From IMG/VR virus record IMGVR_UViG_3300037485_000168, positions 1 to 22,021 of that record: 22,021 nt of DNA; one strand, given 5' to 3'. The notes under the pieces were generated by a model that saw nothing but the letters and a program-made list of their open reading frames with translations, searched no databases and was not told the origin of the DNA. This stretch comes from a virus. This document shows positions 13,176 to 21,502 of this stretch, piece after piece. A program made the translations under genes and the position numbers. Numbering within the stretch: the first letter of the stretch is position 1; each line of letters begins with the position of its first letter.

Positions 13176-13848
13176 TTGCCGGCCGGATCAGTTGACGAAG
13201 TGGATCATGCTTGCCGATGCAATGAAGGAACGCAATGACGATGAATGGCTTGGAATGATTGAATTCCAATGTCAATTGCTTTCAATCTTTTCAGGGTTAT
13301 CAACCAACAAAATCAAACAAGGAAACATCGACGATGTGCAACAAGCTTCACGCGCTTTGCTTGATATGTTATCGGAATACAAACAAACTGAACCGAACGG
13401 CGTCGTCGAAATTGAAGGAAAGAAATATTATTTTTATAAAGACTTTCGATTCATCACGACCGGTCAAATCATTGACTTGAAATTGATTGAAGACATTGCA
13501 TCCGATCCATGCAAAGCGGTCGCGATTTGCTACATTGAACAAGATATGGATTATTGCCAGGAAGATTCGAAAGGACGCATCATCAATCCAAATGAAAATC
13601 GTTACAAGATATTCAAGGAACATTTCCCCGGCGACGAGTTCTTGAATTTCTTCGGTTTTTTTTTGCGCGAATACGAGATGCGGAGTCACGCTATATTGGC
13701 GATACAGACATTGAAGATGATGAAAACGAAACTGGAAATGGATCAAGACTTAAAGATTCGGAATGGTTCACTTGGACTTCTATCTTACATCGATTATCAA
13801 AAGAGATGGGACAAGACGTGGAAAAAATTGCAGCGCAACCTTACGTGA
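13141..13848 (+). CDS. tail-module protein, zero-frame product (possible tail assembly chaperone)
   Basis: A 235-residue frame from ATG 13141; the frame is open from 13114, but the 13141 start gives less overlap. Residues 1-175 look natural, with a helical start, a KYYFYKDFRFITTGQ strand region and an EHFPGDEFLNFFGFFL helix. At 13656-13664 there is a run of nine Ts. After it, the zero frame continues for 60 codons with off-pattern codons (CAG, CGG, ATA), while the -1 frame acquires typical codons and protein-like sequence as far as the next gene. The main product may therefore be the frameshifted form. The arrangement recalls siphophage tail assembly chaperones (lambda G/GT), which are made in two lengths by -1 frameshifting. 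The function is inferred only from this and the position. Confidence 0.6.
   Translation: MIKLNLPRTISDCRPDQLTKWIMLADAMKERNDDEWLGMIEFQCQLLSIFSGLSTNKIKQGNIDDVQQASRALLDMLSEYKQTEPNGVVEIEGKKYYFYKDFRFITTGQIIDLKLIEDIASDPCKAVAICYIEQDMDYCQEDSKGRIINPNENRYKIFKEHFPGDEFLNFFGFFLREYEMRSHAILAIQTLKMMKTKLEMDQDLKIRNGSLGLLSYIDYQKRWDKTWKKLQRNLT
13656..13701 (+). promoter_or_regulatory. candidate -1 ribosomal frameshift site (T9 run) and hairpin
   Basis: In the zero frame the codons read GGT TTT TTT TTG, containing the classical slippery heptamer T TTT TTG (13659-13665) and also T TTT TTT. A hairpin can be drawn just after it: CGCGAATA (13666-13673) with TATTGGCG (13694-13701), one mismatch, enclosing a smaller GCG/CGC stem. 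The spacer is almost absent, which is not ideal for a stimulator. A -1 slip enters the frame that ends in TAATG at 13908-13912. A homopolymer miscall (true T10) would equally explain it. Confidence 0.5.
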
Positions 13849-13910
13849 AAACTTTATTTTGGATGAATTACTTTAAGCTTGTTGACGAACAAAATCGCAT
13901 ATTACAATAA
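13665..13910 (+). CDS. -1 frame extension of the tail-module protein
   Basis: An 81-codon segment in frame -1 relative to the upstream gene, with no usable ATG until 13806, so it is reached only by slipping at the T9 run. It encodes an acidic linker (DTDIEDDENETGNG) and then a protein-like stretch: SEWFTWTSILHRLSKEMGQD, followed by VEKIAAQPYVKTLFWMNYF. Gln is only CAA and Glu mostly GAA, as in confirmed genes. The stop TAA (13908-13910) overlaps the ATG of the next gene as TAATG, the coupling used again at 14431. The predicted fusion is 256 residues. The W-rich helical C-terminus recalls the extensions of frameshifted tail chaperones. Confidence 0.65.
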   Translation, partial: ARIRDAESRYIGDTDIEDDENETGNGSRLKDSEWFTWTSILHRLSKEMGQDVEKIAAQPYVKTLFWMNYFKLVDEQNRILQ

Positions 13911-14431
13911 TGGCCGGTGAATTTGATTTCTTGGAAGGATTTGGAATTTCTACAAATGAAGTTCAAGAACCGAAAAACGTTTATCAAAAATTTTTGCTTG
14001 ATGTCGGAAACAAGGTAACGAAAGACTTATCCAATTTCATAAAGCAAAAGGCAAACAACACCGGCGGACTTGCTGCATCGGTTGTTTACTTTCCAACTGG
14101 TGCGCTTTCGTTCGAGATTCAAGCGGACGATTATTTCAAGTTCCAGGATCAAGGCGTCAATGCGGTTGGTTCAAGTAATCATGGAAGCGCATTTAGTTTT
14201 CGTTATCCTGGTGTTTCACCAAAAATGGCGAACGCAATTCAACAAGCTTACGGCGTAACGTCGTCGCATGCTTACGCGATTTCTTATCGAATCAAGGAAC
14301 ATGGAATCGCGCCGAAAAGAATTGTTGAAAACGTTTTGAACGAAAAGGTTCTTGACAAGATTGCAAGTGACTTGGCCGAAGTGACCGGCTTAATTTTTAG
14401 TATTAAATTTGAAAAATCAACACAAAAATAA
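13910..14431 (+). CDS. HK97 gp10-like / tail completion-type protein
   Basis: A 173-residue protein that resembles small neck or tail-completion proteins. It has a helix with KFLLDVGNKVTKDLSNFIKQ, a strand pair ending ALSFEIQADDYFKFQDQGVNA, then FSFRYPGVSPKMANAIQQAY. The YxxFxDQGV stretch in the middle is the part I recognise from gp10-like head-tail proteins. It starts and ends in TAATG overlaps, between the frameshifted gene and a large tail protein. A role at the head-tail joint or tail end is likely; the exact member cannot be fixed by eye. Confidence 0.6.
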   Translation: MAGEFDFLEGFGISTNEVQEPKNVYQKFLLDVGNKVTKDLSNFIKQKANNTGGLAASVVYFPTGALSFEIQADDYFKFQDQGVNAVGSSNHGSAFSFRYPGVSPKMANAIQQAYGVTSSHAYAISYRIKEHGIAPKRIVENVLNEKVLDKIASDLAEVTGLIFSIKFEKSTQK

Positions 14432-15633
14432 TGGCAGTAACTATACAACAAGAACCGCAAATATTTTCAACGGCCGGCAATCCAATCGTTTGGACATTCG
14501 AATCGGATCAAACCGCGCAACCGAACTTTTCATTCATCGTTGAACTTTACATTCAAGGCACTTTATATTCGACACATCAGGTGTTTCCGCAATTCGGAAT
14601 CTTATCCAGGTTCAACGCTTCCGAAGCAATCAAGTCAATCTTGTCGTCGCCATTGGTAATCAACGGAACATTGACAACGAATTACAATAGCGCAATTACG
14701 AATGGTTATATTATCGTTTACGAAAAGTACGGAACACCGCCGACGATTGGCGCATTCGCACAATCAACATTGTTAATGAATGCCTTCAACGGCGCTTTGC
14801 GACATCCGGAATTCATCAATTGGAATTATCAAGATTACAATGTCGATTCAAACAATCCGGCAACGCCTGGCGTTTTGTTCTTGACATCTTGGCCAAGAGC
14901 GCGAAAGTATTTTTGTGGATTGACCGAGAATATATTCCTTGGCTTTATTTCCGACGATACGGCGTTGAATGTTCGCTTTCGATTAAAGGATTCCGCCGGC
15001 GTGACAATTGCAACCGATTTGGTTTCGGTCACCTTTAATGATTTGACGGTTGTTGATGCCAGTCCGGCAACGATTATCGCGAATACAACAATCACGGCGC
15101 TTGACTTTGCCGCCGCAGCTTATTACGAAGTGATTGCGCGTGGTGTTGGAATTGGGATCAACAACGGATCATCGGAAACGTTCAAGATATACATAGACAA
15201 TGAATGTCACCGCTATCCGACAAGGCGCTTGCATTGGTTGAACAAGTTCGGAGTTTGGGACTCATTCACGTTCACGCTTGTTTCAACCGAATCAACGAAG
15301 GTTTCCGGTTCAACATACGAACGCGAGTCCGGCGTTTGGAGTGGAACGAATTACATCTATCCATTATATCAAGGCGAAATCACAACTTATTCAAAACGCG
15401 CCGAAGACACAATGATTTTAAATTCCGATTGGATTTATGAAGATGTTCAACAATGGTTGGTTCGTGAACTATACGAATCGCCGAATGTTTATCTTGAAGC
15501 TTCGACCGGATCGTTCGAACCGGTGAACATAACCAATCAAGGATATGACTTGAAACAATCACGAAAGGACGGATTGATTCGGGAAACGATTGAAATTAAA
15601 AAGACTTATTCTTACAATTCACAACTTAATTAA
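14431..15633 (+). CDS. tail structural protein, beta-rich
   Basis: A 400-residue, Ser/Thr/Asn-rich protein with beta-type periodicity, no signal peptide and no membrane helix. The start (IFSTAGNPIVWTFESDQ, then FSFIVELYIQGTLYS) and the end (QSRKDGLIRETIEIKKTYSY) follow a pattern I know from uncharacterised Bacteroidota siphophage tail or baseplate proteins encoded just before the large ~770-residue tail protein. A domain at about 280-390 (RLHWLNKFGVWDSFTFTL) looks like one that packs against a neighbouring subunit. The next gene starts on the base after its stop, so co-translation with the following structural gene is probable. Confidence 0.6.
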   Translation: MAVTIQQEPQIFSTAGNPIVWTFESDQTAQPNFSFIVELYIQGTLYSTHQVFPQFGILSRFNASEAIKSILSSPLVINGTLTTNYNSAITNGYIIVYEKYGTPPTIGAFAQSTLLMNAFNGALRHPEFINWNYQDYNVDSNNPATPGVLFLTSWPRARKYFCGLTENIFLGFISDDTALNVRFRLKDSAGVTIATDLVSVTFNDLTVVDASPATIIANTTITALDFAAAAYYEVIARGVGIGINNGSSETFKIYIDNECHRYPTRRLHWLNKFGVWDSFTFTLVSTESTKVSGSTYERESGVWSGTNYIYPLYQGEITTYSKRAEDTMILNSDWIYEDVQQWLVRELYESPNVYLEASTGSFEPVNITNQGYDLKQSRKDGLIRETIEIKKTYSYNSQLN

Positions 15634-17952
15634 ATGGCTGGCGAATTATATATAAATTCAACTTTGGTTGACATCAACCAATCGATTCCATTTCCATTGA
15701 CGTTCAACATTTCGGACATCAAAGATTTGTCATCGCGCAAAGGAAACAAATCGAAAACAATTACTTTGCCAGGAACAAGAATCAATCATGAATTGATGAC
15801 CAATGTATTTTTGTTGACGGCATCGGAAAAGATTTCAACGACGACATCCGGAATTGTTAACTTCGATCCTTCAATTAAAGCGCCTTGTCAATATTACGAA
15901 AATGGATTGCTTCAATTCAACGGCATCGCGCAACTAATGGAATGCAAGTTGAACAACGGAACTTGGTCATTTGAAATAACAATGGTCAGCGATACGATTG
16001 ACTACATTGCCGCATTGAAAAAAGTTAAGCTTAACGAACTTGACTTTTCGGCTTACGACCACAACTTGACATTGGTTGATCAACAAGAAACTTGGAACGG
16101 CTTCAATCAAATCAACGGCGTTTCAACAAGCATCAAGACCGGATCGGATTGGGACGGAAACGGATATTATTATGGATTGATTGATTATGGTTATAATCGA
16201 CCAACACCGGACACCTTTGCCGTTGATAACATTCCGCTTCAAGTTTTCGTTTATGGAATACTAAAAAAGATTTTTGAATTTGCCGGAATCACCTGGTCAT
16301 CCAATTTTTTGGAAAGTCAAAGATTCAAAAGATTATTGCTTGCGTATTATGGCGGCGCTTTGCCAACAATAACGGCCGGCGATTCATTGAACGATTCGGC
16401 AACGACAACGGAAAACAACAACGCCGGCGGATTCATCATGAATGGAACGGCAACGGCAGCGAACGCGCCGGTTGTTAATTTTCCCAATGCGACAATGGTT
16501 GACATTTACGACGGAACAATTGTTGCCGATCCGTCGTCACAAATTTTGTCAACAACGCCATTGAAATTTCGAGCGTCGTCAAGCGGAATGTTCCAGGTGC
16601 AATATTCAGGAACACACGATGTTGATTTTATCTTTCCGTCAACTGGACAAATGTTTGTCGAATACAATGTTTCATTGATTATCAAGAAAAATAATATTGT
16701 AATATCAACTGATCCAATCTATACCGGAACATTGAACGGCGTAATTATGCCGTTAGCGCCAACAACTTTTTCTTTCAATTTCAATCGTTCCGTCAATATG
16801 TTGATCAACGATGAATTGTCGTTTGAATTAATGTTGTCAAGAACAAATTTATCGTTAATTATTGCGAATTATGCAAATCATTCGGTGACACAAACGGTGA
16901 CATCAACCGGCGCATCGCTTGACATCATCAAAAGTCAACAAGCATTGACACCAGGTTCGGCCGTATCGGTTGCGTCATTCCTTCCGGACATGACTTGTGA
17001 TGTTTTCTTGAAGGGAATAATTACGGCCTTCAATTTATATTTAAAACCGGATGCAAACAACGCGACCATTCTTGAAATCGAACCGCTTTCGGATTTTTAT
17101 AATTCTTCAATATTGGCGATTGATTGGAGTTACTTGCTTGACAAGTCCAAAGAAATCAAGGTGACACCGACAATCAACTTTGCGTCGAAAGATTACAATT
17201 TCAATTTTGAAAGTGAGGACGATTATTGGAATTCTAAATATAAGAATGAATTTTTGGAACAATACGGATCATTTGTTTTTTCAAGTCAATCGCAATATGC
17301 AACCGACACAACGGACATGAAGCTTCCATTCGGTCAACATCCATTGGCGTTGATTGATTCCACAAATTTAATTGTTCCGCGATTTTATCAAATAAATTTT
17401 GATGAATTTGGAAATGGTCAAATCGTTTTGAAAAAAGGAAAGTCTTTCATCGTTCAACTTGGTGAAATGAGAACCGGCAATTGGATTCATCGGAACGAAT
17501 CCGGAATTGATTTCCCACAAATTATTTATCCATACGTCGGACACCTGGACGACATCGACAATCCAACGTTTGATTTTAATTTCGGTGTTCCGGAAGTGGT
17601 ATATTATGCGGCGACAAATTACACGAATGAAAATCTTTACCAGTATCACGAAACATTCATCAAAGAAATTGTTTCAAGATTTGGAAAGTTGTTGACTTGT
17701 TATGTCATGCTTGACGCCGATCAAATTAATCGTCTTGATTTCCGCAACCTTATCAACATTGACGGCGTCGTTTATCGATTACAAAAAATTAACGATTACG
17801 ATTCCGGGAAAGGTCAATCAACATTGGTCGAACTGATTCGCATAATAGAAGGAGAAGGACAAGCGGCTATCGTTCCGGCAAGTTACCGAATAACTGAAAA
17901 TAATTTAATAAGACGAGAAGAATCTAACACAAACCAAAGAATAATCGAATAA
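15634..17952 (+). CDS. large tail/baseplate protein
   Basis: A 772-residue virion protein. The N-terminus (SIPFPLTFNISDIKDLSSRK, then KSKTITLPGTRIN) and the C-terminus (RLDFRNLINIDGVVYRLQKI, then QSTLVELIRIIEG) match a pattern recurrent in Bacteroidota siphophage tail proteins, in which an N-terminal domain with a TITLPGT turn precedes beta-rich domains and an IDGVxYRLxKI hub-like end. The middle (about 240-450) is rich in Thr, Asn and Ala. It is probably part of the baseplate or tail tip. No peptidase or lysozyme motif is visible. Confidence 0.68.
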   Translation: MAGELYINSTLVDINQSIPFPLTFNISDIKDLSSRKGNKSKTITLPGTRINHELMTNVFLLTASEKISTTTSGIVNFDPSIKAPCQYYENGLLQFNGIAQLMECKLNNGTWSFEITMVSDTIDYIAALKKVKLNELDFSAYDHNLTLVDQQETWNGFNQINGVSTSIKTGSDWDGNGYYYGLIDYGYNRPTPDTFAVDNIPLQVFVYGILKKIFEFAGITWSSNFLESQRFKRLLLAYYGGALPTITAGDSLNDSATTTENNNAGGFIMNGTATAANAPVVNFPNATMVDIYDGTIVADPSSQILSTTPLKFRASSSGMFQVQYSGTHDVDFIFPSTGQMFVEYNVSLIIKKNNIVISTDPIYTGTLNGVIMPLAPTTFSFNFNRSVNMLINDELSFELMLSRTNLSLIIANYANHSVTQTVTSTGASLDIIKSQQALTPGSAVSVASFLPDMTCDVFLKGIITAFNLYLKPDANNATILEIEPLSDFYNSSILAIDWSYLLDKSKEIKVTPTINFASKDYNFNFESEDDYWNSKYKNEFLEQYGSFVFSSQSQYATDTTDMKLPFGQHPLALIDSTNLIVPRFYQINFDEFGNGQIVLKKGKSFIVQLGEMRTGNWIHRNESGIDFPQIIYPYVGHLDDIDNPTFDFNFGVPEVVYYAATNYTNENLYQYHETFIKEIVSRFGKLLTCYVMLDADQINRLDFRNLINIDGVVYRLQKINDYDSGKGQSTLVELIRIIEGEGQAAIVPASYRITENNLIRREESNTNQRIIE

Positions 17953-17954
17953 TT

Positions 17955-18557
17955 ATGGCAGATAAAAAAATTTCCCAATTACCGCAAAAAAGTACGCCGA
18001 TGGGCGCAAGTGATTTATTAGAAGTTTCGGAAGCAACATTAATACCTGGCCTTTTTATTTCTAAAAAAATGCGACGCGATAAATTAGTCGAAACCGTTAT
18101 TGGAAACATTCCTTTGGGTTCGTTTTATGATAACACGGCACAAACGACAACCGCGAACACACCGACCGCAATGCTTATAAGTCAAGCGGTATATTTGAAC
18201 AATGTTGCACTTTCCGGAACAACCGGAATGCAAGTCAATGACGCCGGATATTACAACGTTCAATTTTCCGCACAAATTTACCGAACATCCGGCGGAACAA
18301 GTCAACACGTTGATATTTGGTTACGAGTAAATGGAACGGACGTAGCTAATAGCAATACAAGAATAAATGTAAACAATAATTCCGTTTATGATGTTGCCGC
18401 GTGGAATTGGTTTGTTTTATTGGCCGCATCCGATACGGTTGAAATAATGTGGGCGACAACCGCCGCAACAATTGAACTACGTTCCGAAGTGGCGAATTTA
18501 ACGATTCCGCATCCGGAAACGCCGTCAGTAATAGCAACAATAAACCGAATCGGATAA
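17955..18557 (+). CDS. virion surface protein with jelly-roll C-terminus (receptor-binding candidate)
   Basis: A 200-residue protein. The N-terminus KKISQLPQKSTPMGASDLLE is the adaptor-like KISQLP...GxDLLEV motif common at the start of phage tail fibres. Residues 80-195 form a C1q/TNF-like beta-sandwich pattern: GMQVNDAGYYNVQFSAQI, then HVDIWLRVNGTDVANS, VAAWNWFVLLAASDTVEIMW and a closing strand. Such domains form trimers and often bind receptors. It lies 2 bases after the large tail protein and 2 bases before the tape measure gene. A decoration protein is an alternative. Confidence 0.7.
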   Translation: MADKKISQLPQKSTPMGASDLLEVSEATLIPGLFISKKMRRDKLVETVIGNIPLGSFYDNTAQTTTANTPTAMLISQAVYLNNVALSGTTGMQVNDAGYYNVQFSAQIYRTSGGTSQHVDIWLRVNGTDVANSNTRINVNNNSVYDVAAWNWFVLLAASDTVEIMWATTAATIELRSEVANLTIPHPETPSVIATINRIG

Positions 18558-18559
18558 AC

Positions 18560-21502
18560 ATGGCAACAAAAGAAGCAGTTTTTTCACTACGCGTTGACAC
18601 CGGCAATTCGGTTCAAGACATTCAAAACGCGGATCAAGCGGTCAAAACTTTAAACAAGGATATTAAAGAAACGCAAACAACGGCCGCGGCCGGAACTGGC
18701 GTCAATAAAATGGCGACGGATCTTCAAGCATTGAACGCAAAGATTGAAGCCGGTGGCTTGTCGATGCGCGAAATGACCAAGGTCATGAAAGATTATCAAA
18801 CAATTGCGATTCAAGCCGGCGCAACTTCGCCAATTGGAAAGGAAGCAATGGCGAACGCTGCAAGATTGAAGGATCAAATCGGTGACATTCGCGCAAGAAC
18901 AACATTGCTTGCATCCGACACGGTTAAACTTGACACCGCAATGTCCGGATTGCAAACCGGCGTCGCCGTATTCCAAGGGATTCAAGGCGCGGCAGCATTA
19001 GCCGGAATAGAAAATGAAGACTTGCAAAAAACAATGGTCAAGCTTCAAGCAACACAAGGAATTATGAATGCCGTCAACACCGTGGCGAAGACTTTGAACA
19101 AGGATGCGATTCTTGGAATTCAAGTTCGAATCGGGTTGGAAAAAATAAGAAATTTTATTTTAAACGGAACAACGGCAGCAACCAAAGCGCAAGCCGCCGG
19201 AGAGGTTGCACTGGGAACGGCAACAGTTGGCGCAACGGCAGCAACGCAAGGCGCAACAATGGGAATGAAATTGCTTCGAATAGCAATGATTTCAACCGGA
19301 GTCGGCGCGTTGATTGTTGGGTTGGGGTTGTTAATTGCCAATTTTGACAAAGTTTCAGGCGCAATTACAAGCGCTTACGACCGCTTCAATAAACTTGGCC
19401 CGGTTGTCAAGACGGTGATCATGATAATGTTTCCGCTAGTTGGTTTGTTTGTTGGCATTGGGAAAGCGCTTGAAGCTTTTGGAGTTGTGGACGATAAAAC
19501 GACCAGGACAATGAAAGCGAATGCCGATGCGCGAACCAAAGCAATTGTAAAAGAACAAGACAAAATCATTGCCGCATCAACAAAAAAGCAAAAGGCGAAC
19601 GATGATTTTTATGACCACGAAATAAATTTGTTGAAGGCATCCGGAAAAGCAACGTACGACATGAATTTGTTGAAAGCACAATCACATTTGTCCGAAGGTC
19701 GTGTCGCCTTGGCAGCTTCGCAAGCAAAAATCAAAGGTTATGAAAACGAAATCAATATGTTAATTGCAACGGGCGACGCAAATAGCGACAAAGTAAAAGC
19801 ATTGAAAAAATCGTTGATTGATTCGAAAAATATCGCGATTGCGCAATCAAACGACAATGTCGCGACGGCGAAAGCATTGGAAGTCATGCAAGCCGAACAT
19901 AAAAAGGAACTTTCGGACAAGGAAACGGCACACAATAAAGATATGGCCGAAAAGTCAAAAGCGGCAGCAGAAAAAGAAAAAGCAAGAAAAGACGCGTTGA
20001 ACAAATCTAATCTTGAAAAATTAAAAACGCAACTTCAAAGAGAATTAACCGCGCTTGAAGAATCCGAAGATTTGAAGATTTCGCAAATGACGGAAGGTCA
20101 AACAAAACAAATCGCAACGCTCGAAGATACTTACGGAGATTGGCGAAATGAATTGATAAGAAAAGCAAGCGAAAACGAATTGAAGGCGCTTGATGAAAAG
20201 TTCGCGAAAGGAAAGATGACCGAACAAGAATATCGCAAAGAACTTGAAACCATTATGACAAACGGCGTCAAAAATTTGACAGATGAGGAATTGAAATTGA
20301 TGACCGAAAAAGAAGCGCAACTTGCCGAAGGAATTCGACGCGCAAAATTGACGGCGGAACAAAGAGAACTTGAAGATGTGACGAATTCATTCAAAGACCG
20401 AATCGCGGTTGCCGAAGCGCAAGGCGAAGAAGGGAAAGAAAAGGCCTTGCAATTGGTGGTTGATGAAGAAGTTGAAAAAGCAAAGATAAGAAAAAAATAT
20501 GCGGACTTGGCGCTTGAAGAAGCGGCGAGAGTTGAAGCGGTTCGACGCGAACGAACGAGGTTTTTGAATTCAATTATTGCAACCGATCAAGCAATAGCGC
20601 TTCAAGAATTAAACAACCAACAAGCCGACGCGCAAAAAGAATTATTGAAGCGCTTAAATTCCGACAATGTTGATGAAAAAATCACGCAAGAAGAATTTGA
20701 CGCGGCAATGATTGCGCTTGAAAAGAAGAAAGCGGAAGCAATCAAGAAAATAAATGTTGACGCAACGGCAGCGACAAAAGCAGCCGAAATAAAAGCGCGC
20801 GAAGAAGAATTGGCCGGAATTACCAAAGGACTTGAAACGGCACAAAAAGCGCTAAACGATGTCAAAATCGTCAATGACTTGTTGAACGAAATTGGCGCGG
20901 CGAGAATCAATAAAATCAACAAAGAACGTGACGAAGATTTGGCGAGTCTTGACGCAAATCAAGCAGCGGAATTAAGCGCCGTCGGATTGACCGCTGATCA
21001 AAAGACGGCCATTGAAGAAAAGTTCGCAAAACAAAAATTCGCGGTTCAACTGGATGCGTTCAACAAAGAAGACAAAATCAATCGCGCTAAATTTAACCGC
21101 GACAAAGCGATCAAGCTTGCGCAAGTTGGAATGGACACCGCAACGGCAATCGTGAAAGGAATCGCACAATTCGGGCCGCCACCTTCACCGGGTGGTATTG
21201 CTGCAATCGCATCGGCCGGAATTATCGGAGTGACGCAAGCGCTTGCAATCGCGAATCAAAAATACCAGGGCGGAACTGCGCCGACAATGCCGAGCGTTTC
21301 CGGTGGTGGTGGTGGTGAATCAATGGCCGGATCAAGTGGTTCTTCATTTACGGCAACGACGCCAACAACATCGACGTCAACAAATGGACTTTTGCAAGAT
21401 GCACAAACGGCATCGACACCGGTTCAAGTTTTCGTTTTGGAAAATGACATTTCATCTACTCAAAACAAGGTGGCCGTTCAAGAACAAAAGTCAAGTTTTT
21501 GA
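18560..21502 (+). CDS. tail tape measure protein
   Basis: A 980-residue protein with the tape measure plan: an Ala/Thr/Lys-rich helical N-terminus, hydrophobic segments at about 240-262 (MISTGVGALIVGLGLLIANF) and 284-303 (VIMIMFPLVGLFVGIG), long Lys/Glu/Ala-rich coiled coil from about 320 to 860 and a hydrophobic Gly/Ala/Pro stretch near 868-900 before a Gly/Ser-rich linker. The C-terminus VFVLENDISSTQNKVAVQEQ is the conserved end I associate with Bacteroidota phage tape measures. It sets tail length and may assist DNA entry. At roughly 0.15 nm per residue the tail would be about 145 nm. Its last 47 bases overlap an antisense gene. Confidence 0.92.
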   Translation: MATKEAVFSLRVDTGNSVQDIQNADQAVKTLNKDIKETQTTAAAGTGVNKMATDLQALNAKIEAGGLSMREMTKVMKDYQTIAIQAGATSPIGKEAMANAARLKDQIGDIRARTTLLASDTVKLDTAMSGLQTGVAVFQGIQGAAALAGIENEDLQKTMVKLQATQGIMNAVNTVAKTLNKDAILGIQVRIGLEKIRNFILNGTTAATKAQAAGEVALGTATVGATAATQGATMGMKLLRIAMISTGVGALIVGLGLLIANFDKVSGAITSAYDRFNKLGPVVKTVIMIMFPLVGLFVGIGKALEAFGVVDDKTTRTMKANADARTKAIVKEQDKIIAASTKKQKANDDFYDHEINLLKASGKATYDMNLLKAQSHLSEGRVALAASQAKIKGYENEINMLIATGDANSDKVKALKKSLIDSKNIAIAQSNDNVATAKALEVMQAEHKKELSDKETAHNKDMAEKSKAAAEKEKARKDALNKSNLEKLKTQLQRELTALEESEDLKISQMTEGQTKQIATLEDTYGDWRNELIRKASENELKALDEKFAKGKMTEQEYRKELETIMTNGVKNLTDEELKLMTEKEAQLAEGIRRAKLTAEQRELEDVTNSFKDRIAVAEAQGEEGKEKALQLVVDEEVEKAKIRKKYADLALEEAARVEAVRRERTRFLNSIIATDQAIALQELNNQQADAQKELLKRLNSDNVDEKITQEEFDAAMIALEKKKAEAIKKINVDATAATKAAEIKAREEELAGITKGLETAQKALNDVKIVNDLLNEIGAARINKINKERDEDLASLDANQAAELSAVGLTADQKTAIEEKFAKQKFAVQLDAFNKEDKINRAKFNRDKAIKLAQVGMDTATAIVKGIAQFGPPPSPGGIAAIASAGIIGVTQALAIANQKYQGGTAPTMPSVSGGGGGESMAGSSGSSFTATTPTTSTSTNGLLQDAQTASTPVQVFVLENDISSTQNKVAVQEQKSSF

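Noticed and set aside
13369-13746. 125-residue minus-strand frame across the frameshift region
   Set aside because: It is a shadow of the tail-module gene; no motif, start context or neighbours on that strand.
20045-20394. Overlapping minus-strand frames within the tape measure gene
   Set aside because: They are mirror images of the Lys/Glu/Ala-rich coiled coil, giving Phe/Ser/Leu-rich pseudo-proteins.
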